A stretch of DNA of 34,735 nt from Betaproteobacteria bacterium RIFCSPLOWO2_12_FULL_68_20 (GTDB lineage: Bacteria; Pseudomonadota; Gammaproteobacteria; Burkholderiales; SG8-39). The first letter of the stretch is position 1; the number at the start of each line of letters is the position of its first letter. The DNA is taken from NCBI GenBank assembly GCA_001770655.1, contig MERQ01000028.1:1-34735 (forward strand), in the 5' to 3' direction. The notes below the pieces were generated by a model. It made no database searches. It was not told the origin of the DNA and worked only from the letters and a program-made list of their open reading frames with translations. Shown here piece after piece: positions 1-6,783 of this stretch. The translations under genes were made by a program, and so were the position numbers.

Positions 1-213
1 CAGGCTGCCTTCGAGCACGTAGGTCTGCTCGATCAGCACGTGCTCGTGGTCGGGAAGCTTTGCGCCCGGCGCCATCCTGAGCAGTTGCGTGACGAGGCCG
101 GTCTCGCGCTCGAAGAGCAGCGTCTTGGTTTCGATTCCCGGGTACGCCGTCTTCTCCCAAGGCATGCTCTCCACCCTGACGAACCGCGACGCCAGCGCCG
201 CGGGCACGCTCAT
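1..213 (-). CDS. Cupin-domain protein (ChrR/anti-sigma cupin-like), 3' part outside window
   Basis: The minus strand reads 71 codons from an ATG at 213 and runs off the left edge. The visible part contains a complete cupin motif 1, G(X)5HXH(X)3E(X)6G: G50, H56, H58, E62 and G69, in the stretch LPDHEHVLIEQTYVLEGSL. The two His and the Glu are the usual metal ligands of this beta-barrel fold. The start codon overlaps the pyk stop (ATGA), so the gene is probably co-transcribed and translationally coupled with pyk. Small cupins of this type are often sensors or anti-sigma (ChrR-like) domains, or simple metal-dependent enzymes. The substrate cannot be told from the fragment. Confidence 0.75.
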   Translation of the reverse strand, partial: MSVPAALASRFVRVESMPWEKTAYPGIETKTLLFERETGLVTQLLRMAPGAKLPDHEHVLIEQTYVLEGSL

Positions 214-1649
214 GCCCCGAGGTGCTCCCCGACCCTGACGATCTTCATGGTGTTGGTGCCGCCGGCTTTCCCGATCGGCTCGCCGATGGTGAGCACGATC
301 AGGTCTCCCTGCTTCACCACCTTGTGCTCGAACAGCACTTTTTCCGCCTCGCGCAGCAGCTCCTCGCGGTCGTGGCCGACGTATTTCACCATCAGCGGGA
401 ACACGTCGCGCAGCAGCGCGCAGCGGTAGCGCGTCGAGGTCTGCGAGGTGAGCGCGTAGATCGGCACGCCGCAGTTGAGGCGGCTCATCCACAGGGCGGT
501 GGAGCCCGACTCGGTGAGCGTCGCGATCGCCTTCACCTTGAGGTGGTAGGCGGTGAACAGCCCCGCCATTGCGATCGACTGGTCGACGCGCGTGAACACG
601 CGGTTGAGGAAATCCTGCTCGAGATTGACCGGCTGCGTCTGCTCGGCCTCGACGCAGATGCGGTCCATCGCCTCGATCACCTCGACCGGGTACATGCCGC
701 TCGCGGTTTCCGCCGAGAGCATCACCGCGTCGGTCCCGTCGAGCACGGCGTTCGCGACGTCCGACACCTCGGCGCGCGTCGGCACGGGGCTCGCGATCAT
801 GGACTCCATCATCTGCGTGGCGGTGATGGTGACCTTGTTCTGCTCGCGCGCGAGCCGGATCATCTTCTTCTGCAGCGCCGGCACCGAGGCGTCGCCCACC
901 TCCACCGCGAGGTCGCCGCGCGCCACCATGATGCCGTCGGAGCCGCGCATGATGTCGATCAGCGCCTCGGCGCCGACCGCTTCGGCGCGCTCGATCTTGG
1001 CGATCAGGAACGCCTTGCCGCCGGCGGCGCGCATCAGCTCCCGCGCCATGTACATGTCGGCGCCCGACTTGGGGAACGACACCGCGAGGTAGTCGGCCTG
1101 CATCTTCACCGCCGTCCTGATGTCCTCCATGTCCTTGGGCGTGAGCGCCGGCGCGGTGAGGCCGCCGCCCTGGCGGTTGATGCCCTTGTGGTCCGAGAGC
1201 ACGCCGCCCTGCCGCACCATCGTGTGCACCTCGTCGCCGCGCACGTCGGTCACCTCGAGCACGATCCTGCCGTCGTCGAGCAGCAGCAGCACCCCGGGCT
1301 CGACGTCCCGCGGCAGCTCCTTGTAGTCCAGGCCGACGCGCCCGGCGTCGCCGCGCTCGCAGGCCGCGTCGAGGACGAAACGCCGGCCTTTTTCGAGCGT
1401 CGCTTTTCCGTCTCCGAACTTGCCGATGCGGATCTTCGGACCCTGCAGGTCGCACATGATGGCCACGGTGCGCCCTGTCTTGCGCGCGATGTCCTTCACC
1501 AGCCCCGCGCGCTTGAAGTGATCCTCGGCGGTGCCGTGCGAAAAGTTGAGCCGCACCACGTCGACGCCGGCGCGAACCATGCGTTCGAGAACCGCGGGAT
1601 CGCTCGAGGACGGGCCGAGCGTGGCGACGATCTTGGTGGAACGAAGCAT
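210..1649 (-). CDS. pyk: Pyruvate kinase
   Basis: Catalyses phosphoenolpyruvate + ADP to pyruvate + ATP, the last step of glycolysis, in the cytoplasm. The 479-residue length is normal for the family. Visible signatures are the N-terminal VATLGPSS, VVRLNFSHG (R33, N35), the active-site lysine region FLIAKIERAEAVGA, the TITATQMMESMI segment, and a full C-terminal allosteric-type domain. The ATG at 1649 is followed at once by the family's conserved beginning. A TGnTACACT extended -10-like sequence lies just upstream on the minus strand (plus 1665-1673), with no good -35. In many betaproteobacteria pyk directly follows pgk. Here about 2.5 kb of accessory genes lie between them, so pyk probably has its own promoter. 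The downstream cupin gene overlaps the stop codon. Confidence 0.97.
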   Translation of the reverse strand: MLRSTKIVATLGPSSSDPAVLERMVRAGVDVVRLNFSHGTAEDHFKRAGLVKDIARKTGRTVAIMCDLQGPKIRIGKFGDGKATLEKGRRFVLDAACERGDAGRVGLDYKELPRDVEPGVLLLLDDGRIVLEVTDVRGDEVHTMVRQGGVLSDHKGINRQGGGLTAPALTPKDMEDIRTAVKMQADYLAVSFPKSGADMYMARELMRAAGGKAFLIAKIERAEAVGAEALIDIMRGSDGIMVARGDLAVEVGDASVPALQKKMIRLAREQNKVTITATQMMESMIASPVPTRAEVSDVANAVLDGTDAVMLSAETASGMYPVEVIEAMDRICVEAEQTQPVNLEQDFLNRVFTRVDQSIAMAGLFTAYHLKVKAIATLTESGSTALWMSRLNCGVPIYALTSQTSTRYRCALLRDVFPLMVKYVGHDREELLREAEKVLFEHKVVKQGDLIVLTIGEPIGKAGGTNTMKIVRVGEHLGA

Positions 1650-1702
1650 GAGGCCCCGTATCTCAGTGTAGCATTCCGGCGTTTCGTTCCCGGCAATCGT
1701 CG

Positions 1703-2371
1703 ATGGATAAACCTCGCCGCGCGATTCTCGGCGCCGCAGCGGCGCTCGTCGCAGCCAGCCCGCTTGCCAAGGCGCAGGGCCGCGGGCGCGCGGGCGAGGC
1801 GCCGCCGCTCGCCGCCTCGCCGCAGGAAAAGCGCGTGCTGGAAGTGATCGCGGACGTGGGTGGCAATCAGCGCTACCTGAGCGTGCCCGAGGAGGACGGG
1901 CGGCTGCTGCGCATCCTCGCCGAGTCGCTCGGCGCCAAACAGGTCGTCGAGATCGGCACTTCCACCGGGTATTCCGGGCTGTGGCTGCTGCTCGCGCTGG
2001 CGAAGACCGGCGGCAGGCTCACGACCTACGAGCTCGATGCCGGCCGCTACGAGGCCGCGAAGCGCAACTTCGAGCGCGCGGGTCTGGGCAAGCACGTCGT
2101 GCAGGTGCTGGGCGACGCGCACGAAGAGGTGAAGAAGCTGAAGGAGCCGATCGACCTGCTGTTCCTCGACGCCGACAAGGAAGGCTATGTCGATTACCTC
2201 GCCAGGCTGCGTCCGCTGGTGCGCCCCGGCGGGTTGATCGTGGCGCACAACATGGCCTCGCCGCCCGCCGATCCCGCGTACCTCAGGGCCATCACCACCG
2301 ATCCGGCGCTGGAAACCGTGTTCCTCAACATGCAAAGCGCGGGCGTCGGCGTCACACTGAAGAAGCGTTAA
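1703..2371 (+). CDS. O-methyltransferase family protein with N-terminal export signal
   Basis: A 222-residue class I SAM-dependent methyltransferase of the caffeoyl-CoA/catechol O-methyltransferase type (Methyltransf_3). The SAM-binding motif is VVEIGTSTGYSG (81-92), the acidic loop after beta-4 is LFLDADKEGY (D156, D158), and PGGLIVAHNM follows at about 175-184. Two things are odd. The N-terminus (KPRRAILG, then an Ala-rich hydrophobic run ending near AKAQ) looks like a Sec- or Tat-type signal peptide, unusual for an enzyme needing cytoplasmic SAM. Also, the metal-binding Asp-Asn pair seen in this family reads His-Asn (H182-N183). It is divergent from pyk, and a thioredoxin-like gene follows 5 bases after its stop. 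Substrate unknown. Confidence 0.8.
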   Translation: MDKPRRAILGAAAALVAASPLAKAQGRGRAGEAPPLAASPQEKRVLEVIADVGGNQRYLSVPEEDGRLLRILAESLGAKQVVEIGTSTGYSGLWLLLALAKTGGRLTTYELDAGRYEAAKRNFERAGLGKHVVQVLGDAHEEVKKLKEPIDLLFLDADKEGYVDYLARLRPLVRPGGLIVAHNMASPPADPAYLRAITTDPALETVFLNMQSAGVGVTLKKR

Positions 2372-2376
2372 CCAGG

Positions 2377-2784
2377 GTGCGGCTGCTCACCATCAGGCGT
2401 GAAGACGCCGGCGCGCTGGGCGAAGCGCTGAAACGCAACGACGGCCTGCTGGTGATCTGCCTGTGCGCCGCCTGGTGCTACGTCTGCAACGACTTTCAAC
2501 CGGTGGTGGCGCGCATGGCGCTTGCCGATGGCGCGAACCGCTACCTCTGGCTGGACATCGAGGACGACGCCGCGCTCGCCGACGACATCGAGATCGACAA
2601 CTTCCCGACCTTCGCGGTGTACCGCGGCGGCGAGTCGCTTTTCTTCGGCGTCACCCGGGCCCAGGAAGGAGCCGTCGCGCGCACGATCGCGGCGCTGGCG
2701 CAATCCGACGCAAGGCCGATCGAGGTGCCCGAGGCGGTTGCGAAGTTGCCTGCGGCGTTAGCCTCGGCGACCCAATCAGGTTAG
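2377..2784 (+). CDS. Thioredoxin-fold protein
   Basis: A 135-residue protein starting at GTG 2377, five bases after the methyltransferase stop; there is no closer ATG. The active-site motif is CAAWCYVCNDF (W33, C34, C37), a WCxxC of the thioredoxin family. It is followed by IDNFPTFAVYRGGES, where the cis-proline of the fold sits in NFPTF. No signal peptide is seen, so it is probably a cytoplasmic thiol-disulfide protein. Spacing suggests one transcript with the methyltransferase. The last codons run to within a few bases of a broken PIN-domain gene on the other strand. That junction may be a recombination point, so the C-terminus could have been altered. Confidence 0.8.
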   Translation: MRLLTIRREDAGALGEALKRNDGLLVICLCAAWCYVCNDFQPVVARMALADGANRYLWLDIEDDAALADDIEIDNFPTFAVYRGGESLFFGVTRAQEGAVARTIAALAQSDARPIEVPEAVAKLPAALASATQSG

Positions 2785-2947
2785 CGCTCTTGATGACCTC
2801 CGTGAGCGTCCACGCGGAGGTGACTATCTCGACCTTTCCCTCCTCAGCGGCATTCAGGACACCCTCGCACTTTTCGACCTTGCCTTTCTCGTTATTGAGC
2901 CAACCCAGAAAAGCGTTCGAGTCCCAATAGCGCCGGCCCGAGGGCAT
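2651..2947 (-). pseudogene. Truncated PIN-domain (VapC-like) toxin
   Basis: The frame opens at ATG 2947 with a recognisable PIN-domain N-terminus: RYWDSNAFLGWL (D9, first catalytic acidic residue), then VEIVTSAWTLTEVIK (E50, second acidic residue). Family resemblance stops at about codon 53 (near base 2789). The remaining codons to the stop at 2651 are antisense to the thioredoxin-like gene and rich in Arg, Pro and Ala, i.e. not real protein. PIN proteins are usually about 130-150 residues with three or four acidic residues around the metal site. This copy lacks the C-terminal ones and should be inactive as an RNase. It begins only 3 bases after the stop of the 246-residue gene upstream, the spacing of a toxin-antitoxin operon. 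Confidence 0.7.
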
Positions 2948-2950
2948 GGA

Positions 2951-3691
2951 TCAGGCGAGGATGCCCTTCACGTCTTTCGCTCGCGGCAGCTCGTGGGACT
3001 CGCGCAGCACGCGGAACTCGCGCACCGCGATGCTTACCGGCTGCCCGTCCTTTCGGTAGCGGATTTCGCCGTAGACGGAAACCCTCTTTCGGAACGCAGC
3101 CAAGTACTTCTCTACGTCCTCTTCCTCGATGTCGCACCGAATGCTGTTGTGGGTGATCGGGTCCTGGACGACGAAATGCACGCCGCCCGCCTCGGTCACG
3201 GTGCGCAGCCGTCCCTCGATCGTCCCGAGCGACTTGTAGCCGGCGCCGACCAGATCGTTCACGTGCGCGCTCAGCTTGCGCGTAAAGTCCACCTGGCTAC
3301 GGTTCACCTGGACACTAACGCGGTCCAAGGCGCCGTCGTCTACATCGAGCACGTCGGCCAGGTCTTTCGCCTTGCGCAGCGCAGCGTCGGACCAGAACCG
3401 CGGACGCTCGGCTCGCCTCTCAACGAGATCCAACCCATTGTTGACCGCCCTGATCGACGCGGCTGCTTGATCCAGCGGGGCTTTCCGGGATTCCGGCTTG
3501 AAGTGAACGATCGCGCTGCCGCCTTCGACGGACACGAGCCACCGGAACGAACCTTCCTCCCCGGTGACGGTATCGGACACTTCGTTGATCAGCCCGACGA
3601 ACGCCGACACGGCCTTCAAGAAGCGATCGGCCGTGATCCTCGCCCCCTCGATCTTGAGAGTGAGGGACTTCGCATTCGATTTCTCAGCCAT
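2951..3691 (-). CDS. Conserved hypothetical protein, probable partner of the PIN protein
   Basis: A 246-residue soluble protein that I cannot place in a named family. It has no signal peptide, membrane segment or obvious helix-turn-helix. It begins with a charged tail and a beta-like stretch (KSLTLKIEGARITADRFLKA), has a possible second domain from about residue 140, and ends with DGQPVSIAVREFRVL. The stop (2951-2953) is 3 bases from the start of the truncated PIN gene, so the two formed one operon with this protein first, the normal antitoxin-toxin order. At 246 residues it is long for a VapB-type antitoxin. An antitoxin or accessory role is inferred from position only. No strong ribosome-binding site is seen before ATG 3691. 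Confidence 0.65.
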   Translation of the reverse strand: MAEKSNAKSLTLKIEGARITADRFLKAVSAFVGLINEVSDTVTGEEGSFRWLVSVEGGSAIVHFKPESRKAPLDQAAASIRAVNNGLDLVERRAERPRFWSDAALRKAKDLADVLDVDDGALDRVSVQVNRSQVDFTRKLSAHVNDLVGAGYKSLGTIEGRLRTVTEAGGVHFVVQDPITHNSIRCDIEEEDVEKYLAAFRKRVSVYGEIRYRKDGQPVSIAVREFRVLRESHELPRAKDVKGILA

Positions 3692-3768
3692 ATGCCGCTT
3701 TAGAATCAGCTAGTTAGCATTCAGCGCTGTCCGGGTTCCCGCTTGCCCCGCGGCAACGCGTCGGCAGT

Positions 3769-4167
3769 TTAGCAGCAGCCTGAGGACCGGCCTGCTCGAT
3801 CGAGTTCGACTGCGCGGACGCCCTCCAAGTAGGACAGCACCCCGACCAGACCTTGAACGCGCTCGATGAGATTCATCGGCCGGCCGTTGAGCACCCGGTT
3901 GTAGCCTCTTATCCAGGCCCTGCGCTGCGCTTCGTCCCCGCCCACGAGCACGTCGAGCGCGCGGTAGACCCGGACAAGTAGCACCGCCAGCTCGCCTTCC
4001 TTGCGCGCCGGATCGATCGGTTGCAGGCCGGTGAGGACGCGCGTCGCTCGTTTCTCGCTGATTCCCAACGCCAGCGAGAACGTTGCCCTGGAAAGTCCTA
4101 AGAGATGTGCCGACCTCGCCGCCGCTTTCGTCAGCACAATGCCGCGATTGCGAGTCCCAGCTTGCAT
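3769..4167 (-). CDS. Orphan Xre/MbcA/ParS-type antitoxin (DUF2384-like)
   Basis: A 132-residue protein with a helix-turn-helix-like N-terminal part (HLLGLSRATFSLALGISEKRA) and a C-terminal ParS/DUF2384-like segment: YNRVLNGRPMNLIERVQG, then VLSYLEGVRA. This matches the usual N-x-x-L-x-G-x-P-x-x-L pattern. Such antitoxins normally precede a RES-domain NAD-degrading toxin. Here nothing RES-like follows: the next 77 bases are non-coding and then comes the unrelated 246-residue gene. It is therefore an orphan. A TACACT -10-like hexamer (plus 4175-4180) lies 7 bases before the ATG, which would give a leaderless or nearly leaderless mRNA, and no Shine-Dalgarno sequence is seen. Confidence 0.7.
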   Translation of the reverse strand: MQAGTRNRGIVLTKAAARSAHLLGLSRATFSLALGISEKRATRVLTGLQPIDPARKEGELAVLLVRVYRALDVLVGGDEAQRRAWIRGYNRVLNGRPMNLIERVQGLVGVLSYLEGVRAVELDRAGRSSGCC

Positions 4168-4191
4168 GAGTGTCAGTGTAATCCTCAGGCC

Positions 4192-4202
4192 GCTGATTCA
4201 GC
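4192..4202. promoter_or_regulatory. Small dyad upstream of the Xre/ParS-like gene
   Basis: GCTGATTCAGC (GCTGA-N-TCAGC) is a perfect 5-bp dyad with a one-base centre. It lies where the -35 box of the putative antitoxin promoter would fall and overlaps the yjbQ stop codon. Autoregulation by the helix-turn-helix antitoxin is plausible but inferred only from position; a dyad this short can arise by chance. Confidence 0.25.
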
Positions 4203-4605
4203 TCCCGACGTGCAGCACCACCTCCCGCCGCCCTCCGCGCCGGCGGTGTTCCCAGAGGTAGATCCCCTGCCAGGCGCCGAGCGCGAGCTTGCCGCCGCTG
4301 ACCGGGATCGAAAGCGAAGTGGCGGTGAGCGCCGCCTTGACATGGGCCGGCATGTCGTCCGGGCCCTCCGCGTCGTGCGTGAAGAAGGGATCGCCATCGG
4401 GCACCAGGCGGTTGAGCCAGCGCTCCAGATCGCGCTTCGCCGACGGATCGGCGTTTTCCTGGATCACCAGGCTCGCCGAGGTGTGGCGCACGAACAGCGT
4501 GCACAGCCCCTCGCGGATTCCCGAGGCGCGCACCGCCGCCTCGACCTCCGCGGTGAATTCGTGCAGCCCCTGCCCGGAGGTGTTGACGACGAGCTGCCTG
4601 ACCAT
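4198..4605 (-). CDS. yjbQ: YjbQ/UPF0047 family protein
   Basis: A 135-residue member of the YjbQ (UPF0047) family. Signatures are LFVRHTSASLVIQENAD in the middle and LGAWQGIYLWEHRRRGG near the end, both family hallmarks. Members have been described as having weak thiamine-phosphate synthase activity; the true cellular role is unsettled. The length is typical. The start codon overlaps the pgk stop by one base (TGATG), so the gene is the last member of a tkt-gap-pgk-yjbQ operon and should be translationally coupled to pgk. Confidence 0.92.
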   Translation of the reverse strand: MVRQLVVNTSGQGLHEFTAEVEAAVRASGIREGLCTLFVRHTSASLVIQENADPSAKRDLERWLNRLVPDGDPFFTHDAEGPDDMPAHVKAALTATSLSIPVSGGKLALGAWQGIYLWEHRRRGGRREVVLHVGS

Positions 4606-5765
4606 CAGCCGTTCGCGCGCGCCTCGAGGGCCTCGACCGCGGGCAGCTTTTTCCCTTCGAGAAACTCGAGAAATGCGCCGCCGGCGGTCGAGATGTAGCC
4701 GATCCTGTCGGCGATGCCGAACTTGTGGATCGCCGCGATCGTGTCGCCGCCGCCCGAGATCGAGAACGCCTTCGACTCGGCGATCGCGCGCGCGACGGTC
4801 TCGGTGCCGCGGGCGAAGGGCTCGCGCTCGAACACGCCCAGCGGGCCGTTCCAGACGATGGTGCCCGCCTGCTTCAAGCTCGCGGCGAGCGATGCGGCGG
4901 CTTGCGGTCCGATGTCGAGGATCATCTCGTCGTCCGCGACACCATCGCTCGATTTGACCGTCGCCGTGCCTTCCAGCGACTTGGAGACGACCACATCGAC
5001 CGGAAGCGGCACTTTCGTGGCGCTCATGATCTTCTTCGCTTCCGGGACGAGATCGGGCTCGGCAAGCGATTTCCCGATCTGCTTTCCCGCGGCGAGCAGG
5101 AACGTGTTCGCGATGCCCCCGCCGACGATCAGGCTGTCGACCTTCTTCGCAAGCTCCGCGAGCACAGTGAGCTTGGTCGAGACCTTGGCCCCGCCGACGA
5201 TCGCGACCAGCGGCCGCGCCGGGCTGGCGAGCGCCTTGGAAAGCGCATCGAGCTCCGCGGCCATCAGCGGCCCGGCGCAGGCGACCGGCGCGAATTTCGC
5301 GACGCCATGCGTAGTGGCTTCCGCGCGATGCGCGGTGCCGAACGCGTCGTTCACGTAGACGTCGCAGAGCGCCGCGATTCTCCTCGCCAGCGCCTCGTCG
5401 TCCTTCTTCTCGCCCTTGTTGACGCGGCAGTTCTCGAGCAGCACGACTTCGCCCGGCTGCACCGCCACGCCGTTCACCCAGTCCTTCACCAGGGGGACCG
5501 CGCGATCGAGGAGCTCGCTCAGCCGCTTCCCCACCTGAGCGAGCGAATCCTCCGGCTTGAGCTCGCCTTCTTTCGGCCGGCCGAGGTGCGAAGTGACCAT
5601 CACCGCTGCACCCTGGTCGAGGGCCGCGCGGATGGCGGGGACGGACGCGCGGATGCGCGTGTCGTCGGTGATCTCGCCCGAGTCGCCCTGCGGGACGTTC
5701 AGGTCGGCCCGGATGAAGACCCGCTTGCCGCGCAGGTCCAGGTCGGACATGCGCTTGAACCGCAT
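4605..5765 (-). CDS. pgk: Phosphoglycerate kinase
   Basis: Interconverts 1,3-bisphosphoglycerate + ADP and 3-phosphoglycerate + ATP, in glycolysis and (reverse) in gluconeogenesis or the Calvin cycle. The 386 residues are a normal bacterial length. Visible motifs are [13 protein letters not shown] at the N-terminus (substrate-binding Arg/Asp/Asn), [45 protein letters not shown], and the C-terminal nucleotide loop [11 protein letters not shown]. The ATG at 5765 is 4 bases after the gap stop. An internal Met at codon 6 (MSDLDL) is a possible alternative start. It belongs to the tkt-gap-pgk operon. Confidence 0.97.
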   Translation of the reverse strand: MRFKRMSDLDLRGKRVFIRADLNVPQGDSGEITDDTRIRASVPAIRAALDQGAAVMVTSHLGRPKEGELKPEDSLAQVGKRLSELLDRAVPLVKDWVNGVAVQPGEVVLLENCRVNKGEKKDDEALARRIAALCDVYVNDAFGTAHRAEATTHGVAKFAPVACAGPLMAAELDALSKALASPARPLVAIVGGAKVSTKLTVLAELAKKVDSLIVGGGIANTFLLAAGKQIGKSLAEPDLVPEAKKIMSATKVPLPVDVVVSKSLEGTATVKSSDGVADDEMILDIGPQAAASLAASLKQAGTIVWNGPLGVFEREPFARGTETVARAIAESKAFSISGGGDTIAAIHKFGIADRIGYISTAGGAFLEFLEGKKLPAVEALEARANG

Positions 5766-5769
5766 GCGC

Positions 5770-6783
5770 CTATTTCGCGCCCATCAGCGCCACCGCGACA
5801 TCCAGCATGCGATTGGAGAATCCCCACTCGTTGTCGTACCAGGCGGTGACCTTCACCAGCGTGCCCTCGGCCACCTTGGTGAGCGTGGCATCGAAAATCG
5901 AGCTGGCCGGGTTGTGATTGAAGTCCGAGGACACGAGAGGATCGTTGTTGTACTCCAGGATGCCCTTGAGATCGGTGTCGGCGGCCTGCTTGACCGCCTT
6001 GTTCACGTCCTCCACCGAGGTCGGCTTCTTCGCCACGAACGACAGGTCCACGATCGAGACGTTGATCGTCGGCACGCGGATCGCGAAGCCGTCGAGCTTG
6101 CCGTTCAGGTGCGGCAGCACCAGGCCCACCGCCGCCGCGGCGCCGGTCTTGGTGGGGATCATGTTCTGCGAGGCCGAGCGCGCGCGCCGCAGGTCCTTGT
6201 GGAAAACGTCGGTGAGCACCTGGTCGTTGGTGTACGCGTGCACCGTGGTCATCAGGCCCGAGACGACGCCGATGCGGTCGTCGAGCGCCTTGACGAGCGG
6301 CGCGAGGCAGTTGGTGGTGCACGAGGCGTTCGAGATCACCGTGTCGGAGGCCTTCATGGCCTTGTCGTTCACGCCGTAGACCACGGTGCGATCCACATCC
6401 TTCTCGCCGGGCGCAGAGATGATCACCTTCTTCGCCCCGGCCTGGAGGTGCGCGCCGGCCTTGGCCTTGCTGGTGAAAAGCCCGGTGCACTCCATGACCA
6501 CGTCGACGCCGAGCTGCTGCCACGGCAGCTCGGCGGGGCTGCGCTGCGCGAGCACGCGCAGGCGATCGCCCTCCACCACGATGCTGTCGCCCTCCACCTG
6601 CACGCTGCCCGGAAAGCGGCCGTGCGCGGTGTCGTACTTGAGCAGGTGCGCGTTGGTCTTCGCGTCGCCCAGGTCGTTGATCGCGACGAATTGCAGGTCG
6701 TGCTTCTTGCCGCCCTCGTAGTGGGCGCGCACGATCATCCGTCCGATGCGGCCGAAACCGTTGATCGCTACCTTGATGGTCAT
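5770..6783 (-). CDS. gap: Glyceraldehyde-3-phosphate dehydrogenase, type I
   Basis: Converts glyceraldehyde-3-phosphate, NAD(P)+ and phosphate to 1,3-bisphosphoglycerate. It has 337 residues, as usual. The N-terminus [15 protein letters not shown] is the dinucleotide-binding start, and the catalytic cysteine is C155 in [13 protein letters not shown]. The C-terminal [12 protein letters not shown] is standard. The true start is ATG 6783: the open frame continues upstream, but that part is antisense/out-of-frame tkt sequence. The ATG overlaps the tkt stop (ATGA), and an AAGGAG ribosome-binding site lies 9 bases upstream inside tkt (6793-6798), so translation is both coupled and independently primed. 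Confidence 0.97.
   Translation of the reverse strand: MTIKVAINGFGRIGRMIVRAHYEGGKKHDLQFVAINDLGDAKTNAHLLKYDTAHGRFPGSVQVEGDSIVVEGDRLRVLAQRSPAELPWQQLGVDVVMECTGLFTSKAKAGAHLQAGAKKVIISAPGEKDVDRTVVYGVNDKAMKASDTVISNASCTTNCLAPLVKALDDRIGVVSGLMTTVHAYTNDQVLTDVFHKDLRRARSASQNMIPTKTGAAAAVGLVLPHLNGKLDGFAIRVPTINVSIVDLSFVAKKPTSVEDVNKAVKQAADTDLKGILEYNNDPLVSSDFNHNPASSIFDATLTKVAEGTLVKVTAWYDNEWGFSNRMLDVAVALMGAK

Noticed and set aside
222-1847. Long open frame (541 aa) opposite pyk
   Set aside because: It is the antisense shadow of a high-GC gene: extremely rich in His, Arg, Asp and Leu with no domain resemblance, while the minus strand is clearly pyruvate kinase.
3710-4504. 264-aa minus-strand frame overlapping the Xre/ParS and yjbQ genes
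   Set aside because: Out of frame with two well-supported genes and without recognisable domain content.
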